From 0-14-0-80-60-11 sp049322355 (GTDB lineage: Bacteria > Desulfobacterota > Desulfobaccia > Desulfobaccales > 0-14-0-80-60-11), in assembly GCA_049322355.1 (NCBI GenBank), contig JBMORG010000003.1:1-64000 (forward strand): DNA of 64,000 nt, given 5' to 3'. The position numbers and the translations under genes are program-made. The notes below the pieces were generated by a model, which saw only the letters and a program-made list of their open reading frames with translations, searched no databases and was not told the DNA's origin. Below, piece after piece: positions 47,067 to 55,975 of the stretch. The first letter of the stretch is position 1; each line of letters opens with the position of its first letter.

Positions 47067-48227
47067 TTAACCCACCAGGGCTGCCACTTTCTTTGCCGCG
47101 TCCAGCATATCGGTGGCCACAGTGAAGGTGAGGCCGGATTGGTCCAGGATCTCCCGGCCCATTTCCACATTGGTGCCTTCCAGGCGCACGATGATGGGCA
47201 CCTTGACCTGCACCTGCTTGACCGCCTCCACCACGCCGTTGGCCAAAACGTCACACCGCAGGATGCCGCCGAAGATGTTGATGAGCACCCCTTTGACGTT
47301 GGGGTCGCCCAGGATGATGCGGAAGCCGTTGGCTACCATTTCGGCAGAAGCGCCCCCGCCCACGTCCAGGAAATTGGCCGGTTCGGCCCCGGCGGCTTTA
47401 ATCAGGTCCATGGTGGCCATAGCCAGCCCGGCCCCGTTTACCATGGCCCCGACGTTACCGGTGAGGCGGATGTAGTTGAGGTGGTGCTTCCGGGCCTCGT
47501 GCTCCAGGGGGTCCATTTCATCGGGATCTTCCAACCCCGCCAGATCGTGATGGCGAAACATGGCATTGTCGTCCAGATTGATCTTGGCGTCCAGGGCCAG
47601 CATAGCCCTGCCCTTGGTGACCACCAGGGGGTTGATTTCGGCCAGGGAGCAATCCAGGGTAGTGAACATGCGATAGAGGTTTTCAATGAAGGTGGTAGCC
47701 GGACGAATGAGGGTGGGGTTGAGGCCGATGCCGAAGGCCAGGTTGCGGGCCTGGTAGGGAAAAAATCCCGCGGCCGGGTTCACGGCCTCTTTAAAGATCA
47801 ACTCCGGGGTGCGGGCCGCTACTTCTTCGATCTCCATGCCGCCTTCGGCGCTCATCATGATGACCGGCCGTTCCGTAGACCGGTCCACCACCATGCCCAG
47901 ATAAAGCTCCTGGGCGATTTCCTGGGCCTGTTCCACCAGCACTTTATTGACCAGCTTGCCTTCGGGGCCGGTCTGGGGGGTGATAAGGGTCATGCCCAGG
48001 ATCTGGTCGGCCACCTTCTCCACCTCTTCCAAGGTGGTGGCCGTCTTGATACCTCCGCCTTTACCCCGGCCTCCGGCGTGGATTTGGGCTTTGACTACAA
48101 AAGGGCCTTCCGCCAGTTGTTCTGCGACCTGGCGGGCCTCCCTGGAGGTAGTGGCCACATCGCCCTGGGGAACTGGCACGTTAAATTTTTTCAGCAAGTC
48201 CTTGGCCTGGTATTCATGTATCTTCAT
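47067..48227 (-). CDS. sucC: succinyl-CoA synthetase beta subunit
   Basis: 386 residues. It has the ATP-grasp N-terminus MKIHEYQAKDLLKKFNVPVP, VVKAQIHAGGRGKGGG, LAEINPLVV, FLDVGGGASAEMVANGF and GVLINIFGGILRCDVLANGVVEA. It is the nucleotide-binding subunit that pairs with SucD. It is first in the minus-strand series sucC, OB-fold protein, DUF4405 protein, sucD, queH. Confidence 0.97.
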   Translation of the reverse strand: MKIHEYQAKDLLKKFNVPVPQGDVATTSREARQVAEQLAEGPFVVKAQIHAGGRGKGGGIKTATTLEEVEKVADQILGMTLITPQTGPEGKLVNKVLVEQAQEIAQELYLGMVVDRSTERPVIMMSAEGGMEIEEVAARTPELIFKEAVNPAAGFFPYQARNLAFGIGLNPTLIRPATTFIENLYRMFTTLDCSLAEINPLVVTKGRAMLALDAKINLDDNAMFRHHDLAGLEDPDEMDPLEHEARKHHLNYIRLTGNVGAMVNGAGLAMATMDLIKAAGAEPANFLDVGGGASAEMVANGFRIILGDPNVKGVLINIFGGILRCDVLANGVVEAVKQVQVKVPIIVRLEGTNVEMGREILDQSGLTFTVATDMLDAAKKVAALVG

Positions 48228-48358
48228 GGGATTATCCTTTTCGGGTGATTTCTTCAGGAAGGCATTTTCTATTACTTAAACCAGCCAGGAACGTTTATCA
48301 ACGAGAAATCGCCCGGCGTGAGATTTATCTCCAGGCTCCAAAGTAAACCCGGCTGGCA

Positions 48359-49084
48359 TCAGAGATTGAAGTTAAGGGTATAGACCTGGCCGGTATTCTG
48401 GTCCTGGAGTTGCAGGCGCAGGGTCTGGGGTTGGCCCGCCTCCCGGGGGAAGAGGATGAGGCCGTAAGCCAGTTCTCCGGGCTTGATGGGCAGGTTTTTT
48501 AAGTCGTGGCGGGTGAGGTCTTCGGTGATGGCCCGGGGAACCTGGGTGTCGCTGCCCCCTGTCATGCCGCCCAGGATGCCGCCCCCGATGGCGCCGGTGG
48601 TGGCGCCCCGCATGGCGTATTCCCCGGCGCGGCCGCCGCTGGCCACCCCCACCGCGGCGCCGATGAGGGCCCCGGTGGCCGCACCCAGTAAGGCTCCCTG
48701 GGCCAAGCCCTTCACCCCTTCCTTGAGTTGGACCCCACGGGCTATGCGATCATAAGCCTCGGCTTCGGACAGAACCGGAAAAATCTCCTGTTTCTGATTC
48801 ACCAGAAAGGTCTGGGTGGGTACGATGATCAGGATTTGGGTGCCGCGATTGTCGAAACTCACCTGCATCGGCAGAAGACCAGCGCCAATGATGTCAAACC
48901 CAAAGGCCGCCTTGGCTTCTTCTTGATTGGCCCAAACCCGGGCTCCCACATAAGTGTCGGCCACCCGCTGCACATTGGCGTAAGCCTCCGGCAGTTTAAA
49001 AGGGGTGACGGTGGGTTGGTAGGTTGAGCACCCCAGCCAGACGAGGGATGACAGCAAGCAGATTATGGCGGCGATGCGGGGCAT
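48359..49084 (-). CDS. lipoprotein with glycine-zipper segment
   Basis: 241 residues. The lipobox LVWLGC follows a short signal, so Cys19 should be lipidated. A beta-rich middle (LLPMQVSFDNRGTQILIIVPTQTFL) is followed by a glycine zipper (GALLGAATGALIGAAVGVASGG and GATTGAIGGGILGGMTGG, about residues 130-180) that may insert in or pack on a membrane. The C-terminal strand block (LAYGLILFPREAGQPQTLRLQL) ends the protein. Role unknown. Confidence 0.82.
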   Translation of the reverse strand: MPRIAAIICLLSSLVWLGCSTYQPTVTPFKLPEAYANVQRVADTYVGARVWANQEEAKAAFGFDIIGAGLLPMQVSFDNRGTQILIIVPTQTFLVNQKQEIFPVLSEAEAYDRIARGVQLKEGVKGLAQGALLGAATGALIGAAVGVASGGRAGEYAMRGATTGAIGGGILGGMTGGSDTQVPRAITEDLTRHDLKNLPIKPGELAYGLILFPREAGQPQTLRLQLQDQNTGQVYTLNFNL

Positions 49085-49143
49085 AAGGGTTTCCTGCCTT
49101 GTTGGTGTTAGGTTTCTTAGATGTACTTAGAATTTGACCCATA

Positions 49144-49256
49144 ATTCCCCCCTCCCCTGGTGGTAGGGGGTTAGAGGTGGGGTGAATAAGACAACGGAAT
49201 CAGCAGAATAGCTCCCCCCCCACCCTAACCGTCCCCCATCAAAGGGGTGTGAATTA
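49144..49256. repeat. dispersed palindromic repeat, family A copy 2
   Basis: CCCCCCTCCCCTGGTGGTAGG, GAATAAGACAACGGAATCA and CACCCTAACC with CATCAAAGGGGTGTGAATT match the order of words at 38568-38661. It lies between the lipoprotein gene and ymdB. Confidence 0.75.
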
Positions 49257-49268
49257 AGTAATTCAGAC

Positions 49269-50048
49269 TTACTTCAGGGGCATCAACAGCCGGTTGATTT
49301 CCCGGCAGCGGCCCGTGGAGTCAATCTTCAGCACCAGCCCCTGGAGTTGGATATTTTGAGTGGCCACTTTGAAGGGGTGGGGGCGCTGGGTCAAAAAGCG
49401 CGCCTGGATGATCTCCCGATTCATGCCGATGACGGAATCCACCGGGCCGGTCATGCCGGCATCGCTGATATAACCGGTGCCGTCCGGCAAAATGCGCTCG
49501 TCCGCGGTCTGGACATGGGTATGGGTCCCCACCACTGCGCTTACCCGGCCATCCAGATACCATCCCATGGCCTGTTTTTCGCTGGTGGCCTCGGCGTGCA
49601 TGTCCACCAGAATGACCTTCGCTTCCGTGGGCAGGGTGTCCAGAAGGCGGTCCACGGTGCGAAAGGGGCACTCCAGGGAGTTCATGAAGACCCGGCCTTC
49701 CAGGTTGATGATGGCGGCAGGTTCACCTGTGGCGGTCTCCACCAGAGTAAGCCCCCGTCCTGGGGTCTCGGGCGGGTAATTGGCGGGCCGCAGCAGGCGG
49801 TCGGTGTCCTCCAGGTAGGGCAGGATCTCCTTGTGTTTCCAGATATGATTGCCGCTGGTGAGGACATCCACCCCTTGGCTCAGCAACTGGTCGGCCACCT
49901 GGGGAGTAATGCCGATGCCGCCGGAGGCGTTTTCGCCATTGGCCACTACCAAGTCAATAAAATGATGGTCCACGGCCCGGGGCAGCAATTCGGTCACCGC
50001 CCGCCGTCCCGGAGCTCCCACGATATCGCCGATGAATAGGATATTCAT
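49269..50048 (-). CDS. ymdB: YmdB-family metallophosphoesterase
   Basis: 259 residues. ILFIGDIVGAPGRRAV, VVANGENASGGIGI, LTSGNHIWKH, LVDMHAEATSEKQAMG and GTHTHVQTADERIL carry the metal ligands of the TIGR00282 family. In Bacillus, YmdB is a cyclic-nucleotide phosphodiesterase encoded downstream of rny. The same order is present here, 14 bases after rny. Confidence 0.94.
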   Translation of the reverse strand: MNILFIGDIVGAPGRRAVTELLPRAVDHHFIDLVVANGENASGGIGITPQVADQLLSQGVDVLTSGNHIWKHKEILPYLEDTDRLLRPANYPPETPGRGLTLVETATGEPAAIINLEGRVFMNSLECPFRTVDRLLDTLPTEAKVILVDMHAEATSEKQAMGWYLDGRVSAVVGTHTHVQTADERILPDGTGYISDAGMTGPVDSVIGMNREIIQARFLTQRPHPFKVATQNIQLQGLVLKIDSTGRCREINRLLMPLK

Positions 50049-50062
50049 GAAATCACAGAGCC

Positions 50063-51622
50063 TTAGCGGGCATATTCCACCGACCGGGTTTCCCGGATGA
50101 CGGTGACCTTGATTTGGCCAGGGTAGGTAAGGTCCTGCTCAATTTTCTTGGCAACTTCCCGGCTGAGGAGAACCGCCTCCTCGTCGTTGACCTTCTCGCT
50201 CTCCACGATGAGCCGGATCTCCCTCCCCGCCTGAATGGCGTAGGATTTGCTGATGCCGCCGAAAGACAGGGCCACCCGTTCCAGGTCTTCCAGACGTTTG
50301 ACATAGGTTTCCAGCATCTCCCGCCGGGCGCCGGGCCGGGCTCCCGAGAGGGTGTCGGCGGCTTGCACCAGCACTGCCAGGATGTTTTCGGGCGGGATAT
50401 CTTCATGGTGGGCGGCGACGGCATGAACCACTTTGGGTGATTCACCGTGGCGTTTGGCCAGATCGGCGCCGATGAGGGCGTGGACGCCTTCGGCCTCCTG
50501 GTCCACGGCCTTGCCGATATCATGGAGCAAACCGGCCCGCTTGGCATGCTTGACGTTGAGCCCCAGTTCCGCAGCCATGATGCCGCAGAGATAGCAGACC
50601 TCTACGGAATGCTGCAAAACGTTTTGGGCGTAGCTGGTGCGGAACTTCAGTTTGCCCAGAAGTTTGACCAGCTCGGGATGAAGTCCGTGGACCCCGGCAT
50701 CGAAGGCTGCCTCTTCGCCCGCCTCCCGGATATTGACTTCCAACTCCTGGGTGACCTTGTCCACGATTTCTTCGATGCGGCCGGGGTGGATACGGCCGTC
50801 GGAGATGAGGCGGTCCAGGCTGCGCCGGGCCACCTCCCGGCGCACCGGGTTAAAGGCGCTCAAGATGACGGCTTCCGGGGTGTCGTCAATGATAATGTCC
50901 ACCCCGGTAGCGGCTTCCAGGGCGCGGATGTTGCGGCCCTCCCGGCCGATGATGCGCCCTTTCATCTCTTCATTGGGCAGGGCTACCACCGAGACGGTTT
51001 GCTCCGCCACGTAGTCCGAGGCGTAGCGCTTGATGGCGAGGCCAATAATTTCCTTAGCCTTGCGGTCGGCGTGCTCCCGGGCCTCGGTCTCGATGCGCTT
51101 CACCATCCGGGCGGCATCGGCCCGGACTTCCCGTTCCATGGATTTGAGGAGATGGTCCTTGGCTTCCACGGCGCTCATGCCGGCAAGTTGCTCCAGGCGG
51201 GCATTCTGCTCATCAATGAGGTGTTGGTAGCGCTCGGTCTGAGTTTTGAGGTCCTCTTCCTGTTTGGCCAACAACTTGTGCTTCTTGATGAGTTCGTTGT
51301 CCCGTTCATCCGCCAGGGCGATTTTCTTTTCCAGATGTTCCTCTTTCTGAAGGAGGCGACGCTCCAGTTGATTGAGTTCGTGGCGGCGTTCCTGGGTTTC
51401 CTTCTCGAAGTCCATCTTCATTTGCAGAAGGTGGTCTTTGGCCTGGAGCTTGGCTTCTTTCTTGAGGGTTTCGGCATCTTTGCGGGCTTCATCCAGGATT
51501 TTTTTCCCCAGAGCTTCCAGGGACTTTTGGTGGCTGTCCATCACATGCTTGCGATAGAAAAAACCACCCAGGAAGCCAAGGCCCAGCAGGATAACCTCTA
51601 CGAAAAAATGTAACAGGGTCAT
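50063..51622 (-). CDS. rny: ribonuclease Y
   Basis: 519 residues: an N-terminal membrane anchor (LLHFFVEVILLGLGFLGGFFY), a long charged coiled coil (about 30-205), a KH domain (MKGRIIGREGRNIRALEAATGVDIIID) and an HD domain (HSVEVCYLCGIMAAEL, GLLHDIGKAVDQE). It is a membrane-bound endoribonuclease that starts mRNA decay. It follows the zapB-zapA genes after a 459-base gap that may hold an RNA gene. Confidence 0.97.
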   Translation of the reverse strand: MTLLHFFVEVILLGLGFLGGFFYRKHVMDSHQKSLEALGKKILDEARKDAETLKKEAKLQAKDHLLQMKMDFEKETQERRHELNQLERRLLQKEEHLEKKIALADERDNELIKKHKLLAKQEEDLKTQTERYQHLIDEQNARLEQLAGMSAVEAKDHLLKSMEREVRADAARMVKRIETEAREHADRKAKEIIGLAIKRYASDYVAEQTVSVVALPNEEMKGRIIGREGRNIRALEAATGVDIIIDDTPEAVILSAFNPVRREVARRSLDRLISDGRIHPGRIEEIVDKVTQELEVNIREAGEEAAFDAGVHGLHPELVKLLGKLKFRTSYAQNVLQHSVEVCYLCGIMAAELGLNVKHAKRAGLLHDIGKAVDQEAEGVHALIGADLAKRHGESPKVVHAVAAHHEDIPPENILAVLVQAADTLSGARPGARREMLETYVKRLEDLERVALSFGGISKSYAIQAGREIRLIVESEKVNDEEAVLLSREVAKKIEQDLTYPGQIKVTVIRETRSVEYAR

Positions 51623-52081
51623 GTAAGTCCCCTTAGACGCAATGGTAGTACTAGCGGTGGTACACGTCCCGGCATACGGGACAGAGCAGGTTGCGAACTA
51701 TCAAACCTTAGAGAGGTCGAAGCGGCAGGCGGTGGCGGTAAGCCACAATGACATCTTTTGGGGCGGAATAGGATGAACGGCACTGCCGGTGATTAATCAC
51801 CGGTAACAAATCAATTCTGACAACACTAACAAGGCTTCCAACAAATTAGCACTGCGGTGAACTTGGCCACCAATTTAAATGGTGACGCTTACCTATATTC
51901 ATAAGTATCTCAGGCCATAACCCGGGATTGTGCATTTGTAACCGATTTTCCACCTGGGTCAATATTTCTGACCGGTGCGTCGTCATCCTCCGCCCGGAGT
52001 AATTTCTGCCGTGAATTCCTCGCCCCGGGTCATTTGGCCCGGGCCGCCATGCCTCTCAAAGTCGAATTTGTCCCGGTGCAT
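51623..52081 (-). other. gap between zapA and rny, candidate site for 6S RNA
   Basis: No gene longer than 20 codons is supported. In many Proteobacteria the 6S RNA gene lies just after zapA. The order zapB-zapA-gap-rny and the length of this gap make it the first place to look. I could not build a convincing 6S fold by eye. It also holds a perfect 18-base palindrome (51786-51803), a CCCGGG hairpin near 52024 and a 17-codon frame with a CPVC motif (51651-51704). Confidence 0.35.
51786..51803. promoter_or_regulatory. perfect 18-base palindrome
   Basis: CCGGTGATTAATCACCGG is an exact palindrome about 165 bases upstream of the rny start. It could be an operator for a dimeric regulator or a small hairpin in an RNA. 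No binding protein can be named. Confidence 0.5.
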
Positions 52082-52387
52082 TCAAGGCCCCGGGAAAAGC
52101 GACGAATTACTTGCCTCCAATATTTGGATTAACTGTCTGGAACGTTTTTGGATTTCCGAGTGGAGCTGCTGATAATCCTCCTTGCTTTCCAGGCACTCAT
52201 ATGCCAGGTTCAATGCCGCCAGGATCGCCAGGTCACTCAAGGGCCTGGTGGGAAAGGCCCGCTGCAATTCACGCAGCTGGCTGTCCACCTCCCGGGCCAC
52301 GGCGTGCAGGCTCTCCGGAGCCATGCTTCCCTTTAACGTAAAGGTGCGGCCCAATATTTCCACGGTCACCGGCGTGGTCTCCTGCAC
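52082..52387 (-). CDS. zapA: cell division protein ZapA
   Basis: 101 residues. VTVEILGRTFTLKGSMAPESLHAVAREVDSQLRELQ is the N-terminal ZapA domain. LAILAALNLAYECLESKEDYQQLHSEIQKRSRQLIQIL is the C-terminal coiled helix. ZapA cross-links FtsZ filaments. It is five bases after the ZapB-like gene. Confidence 0.93.
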   Translation of the reverse strand: MQETTPVTVEILGRTFTLKGSMAPESLHAVAREVDSQLRELQRAFPTRPLSDLAILAALNLAYECLESKEDYQQLHSEIQKRSRQLIQILEASNSSLFPGP

Positions 52388-52392
52388 AGGAT

Positions 52393-52629
52393 TTATACCG
52401 ATTCTCCCGTATCGATGATTTTCAGGCGGTTGAGGATCTTATCGATCCGTTCCCGGACCAGTTCCCGTTCCCGGGAAACTTTGGCCAGTTCAGCCTGGGC
52501 CTCTTTGAGGGCTTGTTCCTTTTCGCCCAGGCTCTTTTGCAGAGCGGTGTTAGCTTCTTTCAAGCCGGCAATTTGATTTAAAACCAACTCCAATTTTTGT
52601 TCCAGGGTAGTAAAGAGATCAGTAACCAC
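52393..52629 (-). CDS. zapB: ZapB-like coiled-coil protein
   Basis: 78 residues from a GTG at 52629, with GGGGGA upstream; the longer frame to 52671 lacks a site. The protein is almost all heptad-like coil (LFTTLEQKLELVLNQIAGLKEANTALQKSLGEKEQALKEAQAELAKV). Together with adjacent zapA this fits the small ZapB division protein of Deltaproteobacteria. The assignment rests on coil structure and gene order. Confidence 0.8.
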   Translation of the reverse strand: MVTDLFTTLEQKLELVLNQIAGLKEANTALQKSLGEKEQALKEAQAELAKVSRERELVRERIDKILNRLKIIDTGESV

Positions 52630-52684
52630 GCATATCCCCCATAATATTGATTGTGCTCTTGCGAGGTGCAATTGTCAAGCATTT

Positions 52685-54913
52685 TTACAACTTCGGCGGA
52701 ACCAGGGTGTCCCGCAGGCGGGCCGCCAGATGGGTAAACCGGCGGATGGGACGGTCATTTCGGATGGCCATGCCGAGGGCCCGCTTGGTGCCCAGAATCA
52801 CCACCAGGCGGCGTCCCCGGGTGAGGGCGGTGTACAATAGATTCCGCTGCAACATCATGAAGTGATGAGTGGTTAGCACCAAAAGGACGGCGGGGAACTC
52901 ACTGCCCTGGGCCTTGTGCACCGTAACAGCGTAAGCCAGGGTGAGCTCCTCCCGTTCGCCGGGGTCATAGGTGAGCACCCGGCCGTCAAAATCCACCTGG
53001 AGTTGGCCCGTGGCATCGAGAAACCCACAGACCTGGCCGATATCCCCGTTGAAGATTTCCTTATAGTAGTTATTTTTGAGTTGCATCACCTTGTCGCCCC
53101 GGCGATAAACCCGTCCGCCCCATGACCACCGCGGACTGTCGGGGTTGAGGCGCTCCTGCAACTCCACGTTCAGGGTCTGGATGCCCACGGCGCCCCGGTG
53201 CATGGGCGTGATCACCTGGAGGTCTCGCAGGGGGTCCAGGCCAAAGCGGCTGGGAATCTCTGCGGCCACCAGGTCAAGGAGCCTGGTCTTGATGGCTTCG
53301 GGGTCCTCCAATTCCAGGAAGACGAAATCCCCTTTGCCGAAGTCCTTGGGCAGGACGGGATAGGCCCCCTGGTTAATGCGATGGGCGTTGACTACGATGA
53401 GGCTTTCTTTGGCCTGACGGTAGATTTGGGTCAGGCGCACCACCCCGATGACCCCGGAATCCATCAGGTCTTTGAGGATGTTGCCCGGCCCCACGGCTGG
53501 CAGTTGGTGGGCGTCCCCCACCAGAATGAGGCGGGCGGCGGGCGGAATGGCCCGGAGCAGGTGGTACATCAGAAAAGTATCCACCATGGAGGTCTCATCC
53601 ACCACCACCACTTCCGCTTTCAAGGGGTCCGCGGGGGTGCGGCGGAAGCCGCCGGTTTGGGGGGAAAACTCCAGGGCCCGGTGGATGGTGCTGGCGGCCA
53701 TGCCGGTGGTTTCGGAAAGACGCTTGGCCGCCCGGCCGGTGGGGGCCATGAGCATGACCCTGGCCCCCAAACCCTGATAGAGGTCCAGGATGCAGCTGAC
53801 GATGGTGGTTTTGCCGGTGCCGGGGCCGCCGGTGATGATAAGCACCTTGTCCTTCAAGGCTGCAGCCACCGCGCTCGCTTGCTCGGCGGAGAGCGTAAGA
53901 CCTCGCTGCTGTTGGACCTGGGCGATGAGGTCTTCCAGATGTAAGGGGGGTGGGCTCCCGGCCGCGGTGATCAGACGCCCCAGGGACTGGGCCAATCCGG
54001 TTTCCGCCACCCAGGCGGGCCGTTTGTAAACGCCGCGTCCGCTAGGCAATTCCGGCACCACTAACCGGCCTTCCCGGGCCAGGGCTGCCAGGGCCTTCTG
54101 CAACGAGGGGCGGGGAACGTGGAGCAGTTCCTCAGTGCGCTGCATGAGCAGGTCTTCCGGGACGTAAACATGGCCCTCGCCGCCCATGGTATCCAGAACG
54201 TGGAGCAGCCCCGCGGCCAGGCGGGCCGGGGTCAAGGGGTCCAAGTTGAGGCGGCCGGCCAGGCGATCGGCGGTGAGAAATCCCAGGCCGTGGATATCCA
54301 AGGCCAGTTGATAGGGATTGGTGGTCACCACTTCAAGGGCCTGGTCGCCGTACTGCTGGTAGATTTTGGTGGCCATACTGAAACCCACCCCCAATCCTTG
54401 CAGGGCCACTAACACTTCCCGGGCGGTTTTTTGGTTCTTCCAGTCACGCCGAATCTGCGCCATCTTTTTCTCCCCGATGCCGGGGACTTCCGTTAAGCGC
54501 TCCGGGTGGTTATCAATGATGGTCAGCGTCTCGGGGCCGAAATGGGCCACCAGGCGTTGGGCCAGTTCGGAACCGATGCCCTTGATGAGCCCCGAGGCCA
54601 AGTATTTTTCGATGCCCGCCACCGTAGCGGGAAGCACGGCGTACCACCACACCACCTTAAACTGCTCTCCCCACTTGGGATGCACCTCGTAGCGGCCCTT
54701 AAGGTGAAGCTGCTCCCCTTCCTTGACCGCAGCGAGAGGTCCCACCACCGTGGCGGGCTGGCGGCGCCCCCGGACCTTGAGGCGCACCACGGCGTAGTGG
54801 CTGGCCGGGTCGGCAAAGGTGAGGCGCTCCACAGTGCCCTCCAGGGTCTCCAGGGGTTGGGTGGTCAGGTCCGGGGGCAGGGGTGGTCTGGGTTGGGCCA
54901 AGTGTCGTCGCAT
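52685..54913 (-). CDS. recD2: RecD2-type DNA helicase
   Basis: About 742 residues from the ATG at 54913 (MRRHLAQPRPPLPP); an upstream frame to 55018 adds unrelated sequence. An N-terminal OB-like part (LEGTVERLTFADPASHYAVVRL) and helix-hairpin-helix segment (LTEVPGIGEKKMAQIRRDW) precede helicase motifs: Walker A ITGGPGTGKTTIV, VVVDETSMVDTFL, LVGDAHQLPAVGPG, and motif VI-like TVHKAQGSEFPAVLLVL...NLLYTALTRGRR. It is a 5'-3' superfamily 1B helicase that acts without RecBC partners. Confidence 0.95.
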   Translation of the reverse strand: MRRHLAQPRPPLPPDLTTQPLETLEGTVERLTFADPASHYAVVRLKVRGRRQPATVVGPLAAVKEGEQLHLKGRYEVHPKWGEQFKVVWWYAVLPATVAGIEKYLASGLIKGIGSELAQRLVAHFGPETLTIIDNHPERLTEVPGIGEKKMAQIRRDWKNQKTAREVLVALQGLGVGFSMATKIYQQYGDQALEVVTTNPYQLALDIHGLGFLTADRLAGRLNLDPLTPARLAAGLLHVLDTMGGEGHVYVPEDLLMQRTEELLHVPRPSLQKALAALAREGRLVVPELPSGRGVYKRPAWVAETGLAQSLGRLITAAGSPPPLHLEDLIAQVQQQRGLTLSAEQASAVAAALKDKVLIITGGPGTGKTTIVSCILDLYQGLGARVMLMAPTGRAAKRLSETTGMAASTIHRALEFSPQTGGFRRTPADPLKAEVVVVDETSMVDTFLMYHLLRAIPPAARLILVGDAHQLPAVGPGNILKDLMDSGVIGVVRLTQIYRQAKESLIVVNAHRINQGAYPVLPKDFGKGDFVFLELEDPEAIKTRLLDLVAAEIPSRFGLDPLRDLQVITPMHRGAVGIQTLNVELQERLNPDSPRWSWGGRVYRRGDKVMQLKNNYYKEIFNGDIGQVCGFLDATGQLQVDFDGRVLTYDPGEREELTLAYAVTVHKAQGSEFPAVLLVLTTHHFMMLQRNLLYTALTRGRRLVVILGTKRALGMAIRNDRPIRRFTHLAARLRDTLVPPKL

Positions 54914-55154
54914 CTCGCTCGATTTAGTGTAAAGCTGGGTTATAAACCAGCCAATAACCCTCCACGGGTTCAAATCTCGTTGAAATTCATAATAAACCGG
55001 GCCGCCACAACCCGTCAACGGGAATCAGCCCCCGGCTTGGCCAACCGGTCTTTGGAGGCGAGGAAATAACCGGCAGTCTGGACGAGCAACGAAGGGGGCA
55101 CGCCTTCAGGTTATAGCGTTTGCCGAAAGTTGTTGCTGGTTATCCGGTTGGATT

Positions 55155-55226
55155 TGTCATTCTGAGCGCCGCGAAGGAGCTCGCTTTTTCGAGATTCTTC
55201 GGTCGCATAGCTCCCTCAGAATGACA
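55155..55226. repeat. CTGAG palindromic repeat
   Basis: TGTCATTCTGAG and CTCAGAATGACA are exact 12-base inverted ends around a 48-base centre with GAGATTCTTCGG. The related centre GAGATTCTTCGCTTCGCTC lies inside the MITE-like element at 12572, and a looser copy lies at 19348-19431. Confidence 0.8.
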
Positions 55227-55261
55227 ATCGTAGGCGGCCCATGAGGCTCTCGAATAGGAAA

Positions 55262-55416
55262 AAACGTTTGAGCCTCTTACAAAATTCATCCAAAGACCAA
55301 ATATTCTTATTGGTTGCTAAAAAAGACCCAGTGGCACAGACTTTCCAGCCTATGCAAACGCAGACTGAAGCCTGCGGCTACGTGCTTAAAGAGGCTCTTT
55401 TGGCAATTGCTATAAT
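55262..55416. mobile_element. MITE-like dispersed repeat B, copy 1
   Basis: GAGCCTCTTAC-AAAATTCATCC, ATATTCTTATTGGTTGCTAAAA, CCCAGTGGCACAGACTTTCC, then AAAGAGGCTCTTTTGGCAATTGC. It aligns along its length with 61949-62104, and the outer ends are inverted repeats (GAGCCTCTT/AAGAGGCTC). It is non-coding. With the CTGAG repeat it fills most of the 609-base gap between recD2 and fur. Confidence 0.78.
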
Positions 55417-55476
55417 TTTCCGTTAGGGATCGCTGGAATCTTATAATGCCCTTGACATCTTGTATAAGTAAGATAC

Positions 55477-55497
55477 TATTGAAAACAGTTCTCAATA
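55477..55497. promoter_or_regulatory. Fur-like operator at the fur-feoA promoter
   Basis: TATTGAAAACAGTTCTCAATA is a 21-base palindrome with one mismatched pair around a central A. It resembles Fur boxes with the TTGAAAA/TTTTCAA arms. A TTGACA (-35) lies at 55452, and the operator sits just downstream, 26 bases before the fur start. It suggests iron-dependent autoregulation. Confidence 0.65.
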
Positions 55498-55522
55498 ATG
55501 TGGACTGAATAATCCGAGCACG

Positions 55523-55975
55523 ATGATGAAATCAGAAATCCAGGTATTTCGGGACTACATCCGCCAGCGCAGTCTGCGGCGCACCCAGGAAAGGGAAGAG
55601 ATCCTGCGGGAGATTTTTGCCATTCACGGGCATTTTGATGTGGACGAACTTCACCTGAGACTTAGGGACAAGCGCTCCAAGGTTTCCAAGGCTTCTATTT
55701 ACCGGGCTTTGCCGTTATTCATTGATTGCGGCTTGATCCGGGAGGTGGATTTCAGCGACGGCCATTGGCACTATGAGCATATCTACGGTCATGCCCATCA
55801 CAGCCATCTGCGATGCCTGGGATGCGGCGAGGTCCTGGAGTTCGAAGAGCCGGGGTTGAGGCTCCTGGAGGAAGAATTGGCCCGGCAATACGGTTATCGG
55901 ATTAAAGGCCATCAGTTACAGGTGCACGGCTATTGCAGCACCTGCCAAGAGGCGGAAAAAAGTGGCGGTTTCTGA
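55523..55975 (+). CDS. fur: Fur family transcriptional regulator
   Basis: 150 residues. A winged helix (LRRTQEREEILREIFAIHGHFDVDELHLRL, VSKASIYRALPLFIDCGLIREV) is followed by the metal-sensing half HWHYEHIYGHAHHSHLRCLGCGEVLEFEEP and the zinc pair CSTCQ. It represses iron-uptake genes when iron-loaded. The start is 55523 or 55526. It overlaps feoA by 14 bases, so the two respond together. Confidence 0.93.
   Translation: MMKSEIQVFRDYIRQRSLRRTQEREEILREIFAIHGHFDVDELHLRLRDKRSKVSKASIYRALPLFIDCGLIREVDFSDGHWHYEHIYGHAHHSHLRCLGCGEVLEFEEPGLRLLEEELARQYGYRIKGHQLQVHGYCSTCQEAEKSGGF

Noticed and set aside
47046..48248. 400-codon frame opposite sucC
   Set aside because: It is an antisense shadow with no family pattern; sucC on the other strand is certain.
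51651..51704. 17-codon minus-strand frame ending LLCPVCRDVYHR
   Set aside because: Too short, starts at TTG, and has only a weak site; kept as a note within the zapA-rny gap.
54938..55000. tRNA-like T-arm (ACGGG-TTCAAAT-CTCGT) and CTGG...CCAG hairpin near the recD2 start
   Set aside because: The T-arm is good, but no matching acceptor or D-arm could be built and the anticodon loop has the wrong size. At most it is a tRNA remnant.
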